From the NCBI GenBank assembly GCA_049568075.1, contig CP144911.1: 64,000 nucleotides of DNA, one strand, 5' to 3'. The position numbers and the translations under genes are program-made. This DNA is from Gottfriedia sp049568075 (GTDB taxonomy: Bacteria; Bacillota; Bacilli; Bacillales; Bacillaceae_G). Under the pieces are notes generated by a model. That model had not been told where the DNA came from. It did not search any database and saw nothing but the letters and a program-made list of their open reading frames with translations. This document shows, in pieces, positions 27,590-35,372 of this stretch (its first letter is position 1; every line of letters starts with the position of its first letter).

Positions 27590-28879
27590 TTGAACACACC
27601 AAAATACTCTTGGATTATTTTATTAATTCTAGTTGCTTCTGGCATGGTCAATCAAGTTGATAAAATCATCATAGGTTTAGTATCGGTTCCGTTAATGAAA
27701 GAATTACATTTATGTCCATCGCAATGGGGATTAGTTGGAAGCTCGTTTTTCTGGTTCTTTACGATCTCTTCTTTCATTCTTGGTGGCATGGCTGATTCTA
27801 AAAACACGAAGAAGATGTTTACTTGGATTATGTTAATATGGTTAATCGTTCAATTTACAACACCTTTTGTATCTAGTTTATCTCTATTAATGTTTTCAAG
27901 AATGCTATTAGGAGCAGGGGAAGGGCCAGCTATTTCTATTTCAACTTCAATCATTGGAAAATGGTTTCCAAAACATAGACATGGTATTGGTTTTGGGGCC
28001 GTGCTCTTTGGAGCTACAATCGGACCTGCAATTGCTTCTCCACTATTAATCTCACTAATTAACCAATATAGTTGGAGAGCCGCTTTTGTAGCAATGGGAG
28101 CAGTCGGATGTATTGTTTTACTTTTATGGATGATTTTTGGAAAAGAGAGCCCAAAAGATATCGGGATTTCTACATATGAGCAAGAGGAAAAAAACTCAGT
28201 TATTCCAAATAAGGTTTCATGGAAGCAGTTTTTTCCTCATATTTTTTCTAAGAATTTTATTTTCACTGCTGTTTGCGCAGGCTGTGCATATTGGTTATTG
28301 TCTGTCCAAGCGGTTTGGTTTCCAGCATATTTTTCGAAAGTTCAACATTTTGATGGTAAAACATTAAAAATGGCAGTATCATTCCCTTTTCTCTTTGCAG
28401 CTATTTGCCAAATTGCATTTGCCCTAATTTCAGACCGCATTTACCGCAAAACAAAGGATATACGAAAAGCAAGAATAAATCTTGCAGGAATTTCAATGAT
28501 GTCATCTGCTATTTGTTTATATATTGGAAGTGTTGCAAATTCAAGTGCAATTTCCATCTTGTTCTTCATCCTTGCACCGGGTTTTGCAATTGTTATTCTT
28601 TCACTGGCACCAGCCATGTTAATGGAGTTCTTTTCACCTAAAAACATTGGAAAAGCTCAAGGGACATATGTTGCTATATCAAGTTCAACGAGTATTATTG
28701 CTCCTGTTATATTTGGTAATTTTATTGAAAATGCCGGAAGTGAGTCTTTAGGATATGGATACGGATTTTTAGTGACGTCTTTAGTTATGTTTGTTTTCGG
28801 ATTAATATTTTGGATCGCCGTGCGTCCAGCTAAGCAAACAAGCACTACAATCAAGGTAGAGGAACAAGTCATTATATAA
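27590..28879 (+). CDS. MFS transporter, paralogue 2
   Basis: A 429-aa 12-TM transporter colinear with the one at 22769: GGMADSKNTKKM, GAGEGPAISISTSIIGKWFPKHRHG and ISDRIYRKTKDIRKARIN are at the same places. It starts with TTG at 27590 behind AAAGGGAGA. It is expressed from module copy B and followed 30 nt later by a small Cys-rich gene, so it belongs to the same regulon as paralogue 1 but on its own transcript. Confidence 0.87.
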   Translation: MNTPKYSWIILLILVASGMVNQVDKIIIGLVSVPLMKELHLCPSQWGLVGSSFFWFFTISSFILGGMADSKNTKKMFTWIMLIWLIVQFTTPFVSSLSLLMFSRMLLGAGEGPAISISTSIIGKWFPKHRHGIGFGAVLFGATIGPAIASPLLISLINQYSWRAAFVAMGAVGCIVLLLWMIFGKESPKDIGISTYEQEEKNSVIPNKVSWKQFFPHIFSKNFIFTAVCAGCAYWLLSVQAVWFPAYFSKVQHFDGKTLKMAVSFPFLFAAICQIAFALISDRIYRKTKDIRKARINLAGISMMSSAICLYIGSVANSSAISILFFILAPGFAIVILSLAPAMLMEFFSPKNIGKAQGTYVAISSSTSIIAPVIFGNFIENAGSESLGYGYGFLVTSLVMFVFGLIFWIAVRPAKQTSTTIKVEEQVII

Positions 28880-28909
28880 AAAGTATGAAATAATCGAGGA
28901 GGAAAGATC

Positions 28910-29095
28910 ATGTGTAAAAATAGAAAAGTCTTTGATGGAATCGATTGCTGTGTAGAATGTAATGAAGAATTATCCATTATGGAGAGAAATCGTAGTAACT
29001 GCTGGAGTTGCCAGGATAAAATCACTGAAACTTACGCTGATGACCATATCGATAACGAAACAAAAGTCAAAACTGAGCAAAATATTAGTTCGTGA
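28910..29095 (+). CDS. Small cysteine-rich (putative zinc-binding) protein
   Basis: A 61-aa protein with five cysteines among seven in two CxxC-like pairs: CCVEC near residue 13-17 and CWSC near 31-34, then an acidic tail (ETYADDHIDNETKVKTEQ). The pairs suggest a zinc ribbon. The start has a consensus GAGGAGGAAAGATC before ATG and a strong terminator follows, so it is likely real. It is probably co-transcribed with MFS paralogue 2. I do not recognise the family. Confidence 0.65.
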   Translation: MCKNRKVFDGIDCCVECNEELSIMERNRSNCWSCQDKITETYADDHIDNETKVKTEQNISS

Positions 29096-29116
29096 TAATA
29101 ATAATTTCGAATAAAA

Positions 29117-29162
29117 GGAGAAGCTCTCGCGTCCACTTCGAACGCAGTAGCTTCTCTTTTTT
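29117..29162. terminator. Terminator between the Cys-rich gene and lysR
   Basis: GAGAAGCT and AGCTTCTC arms with a second inner GCGT/ACGC pairing, followed by TTTTTT; it can serve both convergent genes. Confidence 0.8.
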
Positions 29163-30066
29163 AGCTATTCATAATTTCGGATTTTAAAAAATGAATATAT
29201 TTGTTAGCGTATGTAGATAAATGTTTATCTTCTGATCGAACTAATCCTAAAGAAATGTTAACAGTATTATGGTTCACTAAATCGATTGGAATAATATCAC
29301 CATTAATAACTGATGGATAATTTTGCATGACAAAATCAGGGGCAAATGTAATTGCCAGGTTTTCATTTACGGCTTGTAGAAGTCCAGCCATATTATTTGT
29401 TGTAAATAAAATTTTCATAGGCTTATATTTGACAAAAAAATCTTGAACAAAATATTGCATTAATTCGCCTTTATATATGACGAGCGTTTGATCAAGAATG
29501 TCTTCCGGGGTTACTGTACCAAGAATAGCTAAAGGAGAGTGCTTAGAAACGTATACTTTTTGCTTTCCATCAAGCAGTGCTTCAAAAGCGATTCCTTCCA
29601 TATTTACTCCTATATCACTTGAATATGTAATTAGGCCAAAATCAGTCTTATGCTGTCTAACATCATCAATCACTAATGTACCACTTTTTTCAGTAACCTC
29701 AAGATTTACATGAGGATAATCATGACTAAAAATAGAGATTGCTTTAACGAGAAATGTCATTAAACCAGGTAAAGAAGATATATTAAGCTCACCCACCTCG
29801 GTAGAGTTAAATAAATTAGCTGTCTCCTTTATTTCCTCAAGTTTCTTTTGAACCTCATAGGCAAGTTTTAAAATGACTCTTCCCTCATCAGTTGGAACCG
29901 CGCCATGTCCCCGTGAACGTTTAAATACTTTAATTTCTAGTTCTTTTTCTAAGTTTGTTATGGACTGGCTAATTGTTGATTGTGTAACATGTAAATTTTG
30001 TGCAGCCACTGACAAGGAACTGTATTTTGCGACTTCAACAATATAGATTAATTGCTCAATATTCAT
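29161..30066 (-). CDS. LysR family transcriptional regulator
   Basis: A 301-aa LysR-type regulator. The N-terminal winged helix is plain: LIYIVEVAKYSSLSVAAQNLHVTQSTISQSITNLEKELEIKVFKRSR. The C-terminal co-inducer domain (about 90-295) is of the periplasmic-binding-protein type. Its ATG at 30066 follows AAAAGGGGAC. It is divergent from the SDR at 30211, and module copy C lies between. LysR proteins usually control such a neighbour and themselves, and this one is the only regulator gene in the cluster, so it is the best candidate to bind all six modules. Confidence 0.92.
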   Translation of the reverse strand: MNIEQLIYIVEVAKYSSLSVAAQNLHVTQSTISQSITNLEKELEIKVFKRSRGHGAVPTDEGRVILKLAYEVQKKLEEIKETANLFNSTEVGELNISSLPGLMTFLVKAISIFSHDYPHVNLEVTEKSGTLVIDDVRQHKTDFGLITYSSDIGVNMEGIAFEALLDGKQKVYVSKHSPLAILGTVTPEDILDQTLVIYKGELMQYFVQDFFVKYKPMKILFTTNNMAGLLQAVNENLAITFAPDFVMQNYPSVINGDIIPIDLVNHNTVNISLGLVRSEDKHLSTYANKYIHFLKSEIMNS

Positions 30067-30100
30067 GTTTGTCCCCTTTTTTTGAATATTAATGATACTA

Positions 30101-30152
30101 ACTTACACATTAAAATCTTTAATTTTTTTTCATTATAATTTATATGTATAAT
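30101..30152 (+). promoter_or_regulatory. Shared promoter module, copy C (SDR, next to lysR)
   Basis: Core ATTAAAATCTTTAAT at 30109-30123, identical to copy A, with TATAAT at 30147-30152, 38 bp start to start. It lies 43 bp from the lysR start, as expected of a LysR target and autoregulation site. Confidence 0.8.
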
Positions 30153-30210
30153 CAATATCAATAAGATTTTCAAAAATTAGAATATTCTTAATTTTAGGAG
30201 GGAGAGTAAA

Positions 30211-30999
30211 ATGTCATTAGCACAATTATTTGATTTAACAGGAAAGACAGCAATCGTTACAGGAGGCGGAAGTGGGTTAGGACGTGTAATGGCAATAGCT
30301 TTAGCAGAAGCAGGGGCAAATGTAGTAGTTTGTTCTAGACGTTTAGAAGTTTGCGAAGAAGTTGTGAAAGAAATAGAGGCATTAGGCAGACGATCGTTAG
30401 CTATATCATTAGATGTGACTAGTCCCGAATCAATTGAAAAGGGATTGGAACAAGCTGTTTCCCAATTTGGAACCATCGAAATTTTAGTAAATAGTAGTGG
30501 AACTGTTTTTGAAACGCCAGCTGCAGAAATGCCTTTAGAACAATGGCAATCCATGCTTGACACAAATGTGACAGGAACGTTTTTAATGTGTCAGGCAGTC
30601 GGCAAACATATGATTAATAATGAATACGGCAAAATCATCAATATTTCTTCTAGTATAGGATTTAAAGGTGTTGATCCTGAAGCTGTAGATTCTGTTGGAT
30701 ATACAACAAGTAAGGGTGCCGTTATGACTTTAACGAAGGATTTAGCAGTTAAGTGGGGGCGTCATGGTGTTAATGTAAACTCAATTGCTCCTGGCGTTTT
30801 TACTACTGGAATGAATAATCCAGAAATACCAGGAACGCTTGTACATAAAGCAGGTCCGTTCATTGCTACTCAAGTTCCACTTAGAAGATTAGGTAGTGAT
30901 CATGATTTGGTAGGTGCTACCCTTTACTTTGCTTCTGCTGCATCTGACTATTGTACAGGACAAATATTAGTTCTTGATGGAGGCCTTGGTGCTAAGTAA
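30211..30999 (+). CDS. SDR family oxidoreductase
   Basis: A 262-aa short-chain dehydrogenase/reductase of the gluconate 5-dehydrogenase/3-oxoacyl reductase type. It has VTGGGSGLG for cofactor binding, NSSG, the catalytic serine in NISSSIGF, and an intact YTTSK. The C-terminus (YCTGQILVLDGGLGAK) is the usual PGG-like end. It should interconvert an alcohol and a ketone with NAD(P). AGGAGGGAG precedes the ATG. It is expressed from module copy C. Confidence 0.88.
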   Translation: MSLAQLFDLTGKTAIVTGGGSGLGRVMAIALAEAGANVVVCSRRLEVCEEVVKEIEALGRRSLAISLDVTSPESIEKGLEQAVSQFGTIEILVNSSGTVFETPAAEMPLEQWQSMLDTNVTGTFLMCQAVGKHMINNEYGKIINISSSIGFKGVDPEAVDSVGYTTSKGAVMTLTKDLAVKWGRHGVNVNSIAPGVFTTGMNNPEIPGTLVHKAGPFIATQVPLRRLGSDHDLVGATLYFASAASDYCTGQILVLDGGLGAK

Positions 31000-31038
31000 A
31001 ATTGATCAAAACAATTTAGTGATGTAAATTAGTCAAAC

Positions 31039-31092
31039 TTAAATACAAGTTAAAAATACTAATTTTACTTTACGGAAAATTATAAATATACT
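31039..31092 (+). promoter_or_regulatory. Shared promoter module, copy D (cupin gene)
   Basis: Core GTTAAAAATACTAAT at 31049-31063 and TATACT at 31087-31092, 38 bp start to start. This is the least conserved core of the set. Confidence 0.65.
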
Positions 31093-31189
31093 GATAATAA
31101 TCAATTAGAAGTAGTTTTAAGTTGTCATACTAATGTCAGAGACTACTATAGACGAATTAAAAAAAACATAGATGGAAGAGGGGATTTAA

Positions 31190-31666
31190 GTGAGTAATGT
31201 AAAGGGAATAAAAGAAGTAATAGTGCACCATGCTGGAAATATTAATGTAGATGAGTTGCCTTGGATTCCTTATTTTGGTGATTCAAAATTTAAATTACTT
31301 AAAGCAAACCCCGTAACAGGGCAAACTCTTACATTATTATATGTACCTGCGAAAATGCAGCTTCCTGCACATTTCCATCCCGGAACAGTTATTGTATATA
31401 CTGTTCAAGGAACGTGGAGATATCTAGAAGAATCTTGGATTTCTAAACCAGGTGACGTTGTTTATGAGCCTGCTGGATCGAAACATACACCTACTGCTGT
31501 TGGTGACGAAGATGTTATTACCTTTAATATTGTAGAAGGAACATTGGATTATATCGGTGAGAATGGTGAAATTCTTGCTAGAGATAATTGGGAAACGTTT
31601 CTAAATAGATACTATGAATATTGTGCTGCTGAAGGGATCGAACCTGTTGATGTGACTAAATTTTAA
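31190..31666 (+). CDS. Cupin protein of the 2,4'-dihydroxyacetophenone dioxygenase family
   Basis: A 158-aa cupin. Metal ligands are expected in AHFHPGTVIVYTVQGTWRYLEE (motif 1, HFH) and GDVVYEPAGSKHTP (motif 2, final H). The layout and the flanking ISKPGDVVYEPAGSKH are those of the family named after 2,4'-dihydroxyacetophenone dioxygenase, an Fe enzyme that cleaves a C-C bond next to a ketone. Family membership does not prove that substrate. Start is GTG at 31190 after GAAGAGGGG. It is a single-gene transcript with its own module (copy D) and terminator. Confidence 0.78.
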   Translation: MSNVKGIKEVIVHHAGNINVDELPWIPYFGDSKFKLLKANPVTGQTLTLLYVPAKMQLPAHFHPGTVIVYTVQGTWRYLEESWISKPGDVVYEPAGSKHTPTAVGDEDVITFNIVEGTLDYIGENGEILARDNWETFLNRYYEYCAAEGIEPVDVTKF

Positions 31667-31679
31667 TAATTAGTGTATG

Positions 31680-31725
31680 AAAAGAGAATCTAAAAACGTC
31701 CAGTGACGAACAGGATTCTCTTTTC
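31680..31725 (+). terminator. Terminator of the cupin gene
   Basis: AAAAGAGAATC pairs with GATTCTCTTTT across an 18-22 nt loop. Confidence 0.75.
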
Positions 31726-31764
31726 TTATGAATAATAATCTTAAGGCATTTGTATATAAGTAAG

Positions 31765-31820
31765 ACTTACTTGTAGGTTAAATTCTTTAATTTTATTTAA
31801 TTATTACTTATGATTATAAT
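31765..31820 (+). promoter_or_regulatory. Shared promoter module, copy E (SDR-thiolase operon)
   Basis: Core GTTAAATTCTTTAAT at 31777-31791 and TATAAT at 31815-31820, 38 bp start to start, with the same TTTTATTT after the core as copies A and B. Confidence 0.78.
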
Positions 31821-31881
31821 TAGTTGTAAATTAATGTTTTTAAAATTTAGAATATTTAAAAATGAGGAGGTTCATCTAAAT

Positions 31882-32664
31882 ATGCCAGCTGAAACAGTAT
31901 TAATTACAGGCGCTACAAAAGGTATTGGATTGGAATTTGCAAAGATTTTCGCAGGTCATCGCTATAATTTAGTTTTAGTTGCTAGAGATGAGTTGATGTT
32001 GGAGAAACAAGCTGGTTTTTTAAAAAAGGAATACGGAATAGAAGTTCATACATTTGTCGGTGATCTAAGTAATCATGAAACTGTAGAGAGCTTGTATACA
32101 TACCTAAAAAGGGAAGGAATCAATATCGATATATTGATTAATAACGCTGGAGCGGGCGGATTAGGGTTAATGACAGAATTAGATATTAAGAAAGAAATAG
32201 AATGTTTACAGTTGAATATGATTTCCTTAACTTATTTAACTAGACTTATAGCGGATGAAATGATTAAGCGAAATCACGGTAAAATTTTAAATGTTGCTTC
32301 AACTGCAGCTTTTCAACCAACTCCACGGATGTCGATGTATGGGGCAAGTAAATCATATGTTTTATCTTTTACAGAAGCGATAGCCGAAGAATTAAGAGGT
32401 ACCGGGGTTCAAGTTAGTGTATTATGTCCTCCTTCAACAAAGACACCACTTACTGAGGGACTTGCTTCAACTGGAACAAAAATTTTCATTAAAAACTTAA
32501 TGGATCCAAAAGCAGTTGCCAAGTGTGGTTACGAAGGCTTAATGAAAAATAAAACTGTGATCATTCCAGGCTTTAAAAATAAACTGATGGCAAAATCTGT
32601 TGGAATACTGCCAAGGAAGTGGGTTACTACTTATACCCGGAAGATGATTGAGGAAAAAGTGTAA
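31882..32664 (+). CDS. SDR family oxidoreductase (DltE/YqjQ-like)
   Basis: A 260-aa classical SDR: ITGATKGIGLEFAK, NNAG, the catalytic serine in NVASTAAF and an intact YGASK. The C-terminus is basic (NKLMAKSVGILPRKWVTTYTRKMIEEK), as in the YqjQ/DltE group that acts on lipid-like or acyl substrates. I chose ATG 31882 (MPAETVLITG) with GAGGAGG in front; the longer frame from 31810 would run through the promoter module. It precedes the thiolase gene by 45 nt and should share its transcript. Confidence 0.85.
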   Translation: MPAETVLITGATKGIGLEFAKIFAGHRYNLVLVARDELMLEKQAGFLKKEYGIEVHTFVGDLSNHETVESLYTYLKREGINIDILINNAGAGGLGLMTELDIKKEIECLQLNMISLTYLTRLIADEMIKRNHGKILNVASTAAFQPTPRMSMYGASKSYVLSFTEAIAEELRGTGVQVSVLCPPSTKTPLTEGLASTGTKIFIKNLMDPKAVAKCGYEGLMKNKTVIIPGFKNKLMAKSVGILPRKWVTTYTRKMIEEKV

Positions 32665-32709
32665 GTAGCCATATTTGAGATTAAGATATAACGAAGAGAG
32701 GGATCGTTA

Positions 32710-33885
32710 ATGCAGAATGTATATTTAGTTGAAGCGCTCAGAACACCAATTGGGTGTTTCGGAGGCTCATTAAAAGATGTAGGTGCTGTACAGCTTGCAT
32801 CAACAGTTATTAAGGAGGTATGGCAAAGATCTGGTCTATCTGCTGATTGTGTTGATGAAGTAGTATTAGGTAATGTTCTAAAGTCAGGGCTTAAAGGAAA
32901 TCCAGCAAGACAAGCCGCAATTAATGCTGGTTTACCTGTTTCAATACCTGCGATTACAATTGATAAACAATGTGCATCTGGACTGCGAGCAATCACATTA
33001 GCCTATCATCAAATACTAGCTGGAGATTCGAATGTTGTAATTGCTGGAGGGACGGAAAGTATGAGTAATGTCCCACATTTAGTAATGAATGCAAGATGGG
33101 GACAAAAAATGGGAGATTTAAGGACAGTAGATGCAATTTTTCATGACGGGCTTCACTGTGCAATAGAAGGTTACCATATGGGTATTACAGCAGAAAATTT
33201 AGTTGAAGACTATCGTATATCGCGCGAGGAGCAAGACATATTTGCTTTAAATAGTCAGCAAAAAGCGATTAGAGCTAGAGAACTAGGAAAATTTGAAAAT
33301 GAAATTGTTCCAGTTACGCTTAAAACTAAAAAAGGTCCCATTTTATTTAAAGAAGATGAGAACATAAAAAATACTAGTCAAGAGAAACTACAAACTCTTA
33401 AAGCGGCTTTTAAAGAGAATGGAACAGTGACTGCTGGAAATGCTTCATCATTAAATGATGGTGCTGCTGCTGTAATTGTTGCATCAGAACAAGCAGTTCG
33501 AGAATATGGATTAAAACCGCTTGCCAAAATTCGTTCGGTAGCAAGCGCTGCTGTTGCTCCTTCAATTATGGGAATTGGTCCAGTTCCTGCAACACAAAAA
33601 GCACTGCAACGAGCAAATCTAACGATACAGGATATAGAATTAGCAGAGATCAATGAAGCATTTGCTGCACAAGTACTAGCAGTAAATAAATTGTTAAATA
33701 TATCAGAAGAGATTATTAATGTAAATGGAGGAGCTATTGCATTAGGCCATCCAATCGGCTGTTCAGGTACTAGAATTGTAGTTACTTTATTACATGAATT
33801 AATACGTCAAAAGAAACAAATTGGTTTAGCAACTTTATGTGTAGGTGGCGGGCAAGGAGTTTCAATGATCATAGAAGCTGTATAA
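32710..33885 (+). CDS. Thiolase (acetyl-CoA C-acyltransferase)
   Basis: A 391-aa thiolase that cleaves a 3-ketoacyl-CoA with CoA, or condenses two acyl-CoAs. Catalytic residues are C88 in DKQCASGLRA, H347 in GGAIALGHPIGCSGTRI and C377 in TLCVGGGQGVSMI. Length and motifs fit the degradative/biosynthetic tetramer type. In this cluster it would act after CoA activation and SDR oxidation to give acetyl-CoA. GAGAGGG precedes the ATG. Confidence 0.92.
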   Translation: MQNVYLVEALRTPIGCFGGSLKDVGAVQLASTVIKEVWQRSGLSADCVDEVVLGNVLKSGLKGNPARQAAINAGLPVSIPAITIDKQCASGLRAITLAYHQILAGDSNVVIAGGTESMSNVPHLVMNARWGQKMGDLRTVDAIFHDGLHCAIEGYHMGITAENLVEDYRISREEQDIFALNSQQKAIRARELGKFENEIVPVTLKTKKGPILFKEDENIKNTSQEKLQTLKAAFKENGTVTAGNASSLNDGAAAVIVASEQAVREYGLKPLAKIRSVASAAVAPSIMGIGPVPATQKALQRANLTIQDIELAEINEAFAAQVLAVNKLLNISEEIINVNGGAIALGHPIGCSGTRIVVTLLHELIRQKKQIGLATLCVGGGQGVSMIIEAV

Positions 33886-33898
33886 TCTAATTAAAAAG

Positions 33899-33936
33899 TA
33901 ATGGTAAGCAAATTCAACGAAGAATTGCTTACCATT
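33899..33936. terminator. Terminator between thiolase and TSUP genes
   Basis: ATGGTAAGCAA pairs with TTGCTTACCAT, with T-rich flank on the + strand. Confidence 0.8.
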
Positions 33937-33969
33937 TTAGTTTATAAACAAGATACACTTATAATTATC

Positions 33970-34737
33970 TCAATGAAGATAATCAAAAGTATTTTTTGCT
34001 AACAAGATAAAGGTTACTGTAATAAAAAGGATTCGAACGTAGCCACTTCCTTTTTTAATAGCGAATTTTGAACCACAAATTGCTCCTGCTATTTGTGCAA
34101 GTCCCATAGCTAGTCCATAGGCGTAATGAACTTGTCCCAAGTACATAAACATTAATAATGCAGCTATATTACTACCAAAATTTAAAAACTTTGCGTTGCC
34201 TGCAGCTTTTAAGAAATCAAACCCCATCATTAAAAAAGCAAATATTAGGAATGAACCAGTTCCAGGGCCAATGAATCCATCATAGAAACCAATCCCAAAA
34301 ATTAAAAGCATAAACAGAATAATACGAGTAACTGACAGCTTTTTATTGGTAGTCGTATCTCCCCAATCTTTCTTAAAAATAGTATATATTGCAACTGCTG
34401 CAAGCATAACGAGCATAAGAGGCTTAAGAACGGTAGGGTCAATTAAATGAACTGTCCAAGCTCCCAAGATGGAACCAATAAATGTGAGTGGGAATAACTT
34501 ATAGACAGATTTCAAATCAAGCTTTCCAGAACGATAGAACATGATTGTGCTCGTTAAAGAGCCAATTGACCCAGCTAATTTGTTCGTTGCGACGGCAGCA
34601 GCTGGAGATAGACCAGTAAATAATAATACTGGCAAAGTAATTAGCTCACCGCCTCCAACTACAGAATCAATAAATGCAGCTAAAAATCCAAATACAATTA
34701 AAGTTAATAATAACGACGGATCAATATGGAATATCAT
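33970..34737 (-). CDS. TSUP (TauE/SafE) family membrane transporter
   Basis: A 255-aa protein with about eight TM helices of the TSUP family, which includes sulfite and sulfoacetate exporters. Typical are the first repeat FLAAFIDSVVGGGELITLPVLL and the second FYDGFIGPGTGSFLIFAFLMMGFDFLKAAGNAKFLNF. TTG at 34740 is directly before ATG 34737; AAGGTAGA favours the ATG. It converges on the catabolic cluster and has no module copy, so membership in that pathway is doubtful. Confidence 0.83.
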   Translation of the reverse strand: MIFHIDPSLLLTLIVFGFLAAFIDSVVGGGELITLPVLLFTGLSPAAAVATNKLAGSIGSLTSTIMFYRSGKLDLKSVYKLFPLTFIGSILGAWTVHLIDPTVLKPLMLVMLAAVAIYTIFKKDWGDTTTNKKLSVTRIILFMLLIFGIGFYDGFIGPGTGSFLIFAFLMMGFDFLKAAGNAKFLNFGSNIAALLMFMYLGQVHYAYGLAMGLAQIAGAICGSKFAIKKGSGYVRILFITVTFILLAKNTFDYLH

Positions 34738-34965
34738 CAAATCTACCTTTCTTTTATTTACTAATTTGAAAGTAGTTAAAATAGGAAACGAAGTAAATCA
34801 TTAATTTAGTAATATAAGAATTATTTTTATTTTTACAAAATAAAATAGCAGTAACATTTTTTCCGTATTAGTTATAATAGGTGAGATTTTAATTTCAACT
34901 TGTGCCACTTTCTAAAATTTCGCATATATTGGTATGTGATAATTTAATGAAGAGGTGTGTATGGA

Positions 34966-35295
34966 TTGAATTTCGAACAAAAAATTACAACTACAGAAAT
35001 AGGACAAGCTAAAGAAAAATACTTTGAAAAAAACGTCAATCGTTTAATGAAAGAGATTGTTACTAAGATCGAAATGAAGATGGCACTTGAAGAACTAAAA
35101 GTTAAACGTATTATCCGATTTGATGGTCTAGAAAATGATGAAGTTATTAAACAAGTACAAAATGATTTAACGAAAATATTTGAGGATTCAATTATAGAAA
35201 TACAACTAAAAATGAGTGAAATTGAGATATATCTTAATTCATTAGAAGAAATAAAGGGCAATTCAATAAAAAAGGAAAGCGATTTTAATAAATAA
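34966..35295 (+). CDS. Hypothetical helical protein
   Basis: A charged protein of about 109 aa, rich in Lys, Glu and Ile, predicted almost wholly helical with possible coiled coil (KEKYFEKNVNRLMKEIVTKIEMKMALEEL and EDSIIEIQLKMSEIEIYLNSLEEI). It has no signal peptide or TM segment. I choose TTG 34966, 10 nt after GAGG; a GTG at 34957 is too close to that site. The family is not recognised. Confidence 0.55.
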   Translation: MNFEQKITTTEIGQAKEKYFEKNVNRLMKEIVTKIEMKMALEELKVKRIIRFDGLENDEVIKQVQNDLTKIFEDSIIEIQLKMSEIEIYLNSLEEIKGNSIKKESDFNK

Positions 35296-35337
35296 AAAAG
35301 AGTGAGAAACACTAGGTTTCTTCACTCTATTTTTTTG
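35293..35337. terminator. Bidirectional terminator before the Cys/His-repeat gene
   Basis: AGAGTGA and TCACTCT arms with inner AAAC/GTTT pairing and A/T runs on both sides, between convergent genes. Confidence 0.8.
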
Positions 35338-35372
35338 CCTTTGTTTGAGTTTGATTCATCTCGGGAAATTGC

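Noticed and set aside
31810..31881. Longer start of the third SDR
   Set aside because: The frame from 31810 runs across the -10 box of module copy E and has no ribosome binding site.
33970..34737. TSUP gene as sulfite exporter of a TauD-based sulfonate pathway
   Set aside because: It is convergent with the cluster, lacks the shared promoter module, and no other sulfonate gene is present; kept only as a neighbour.
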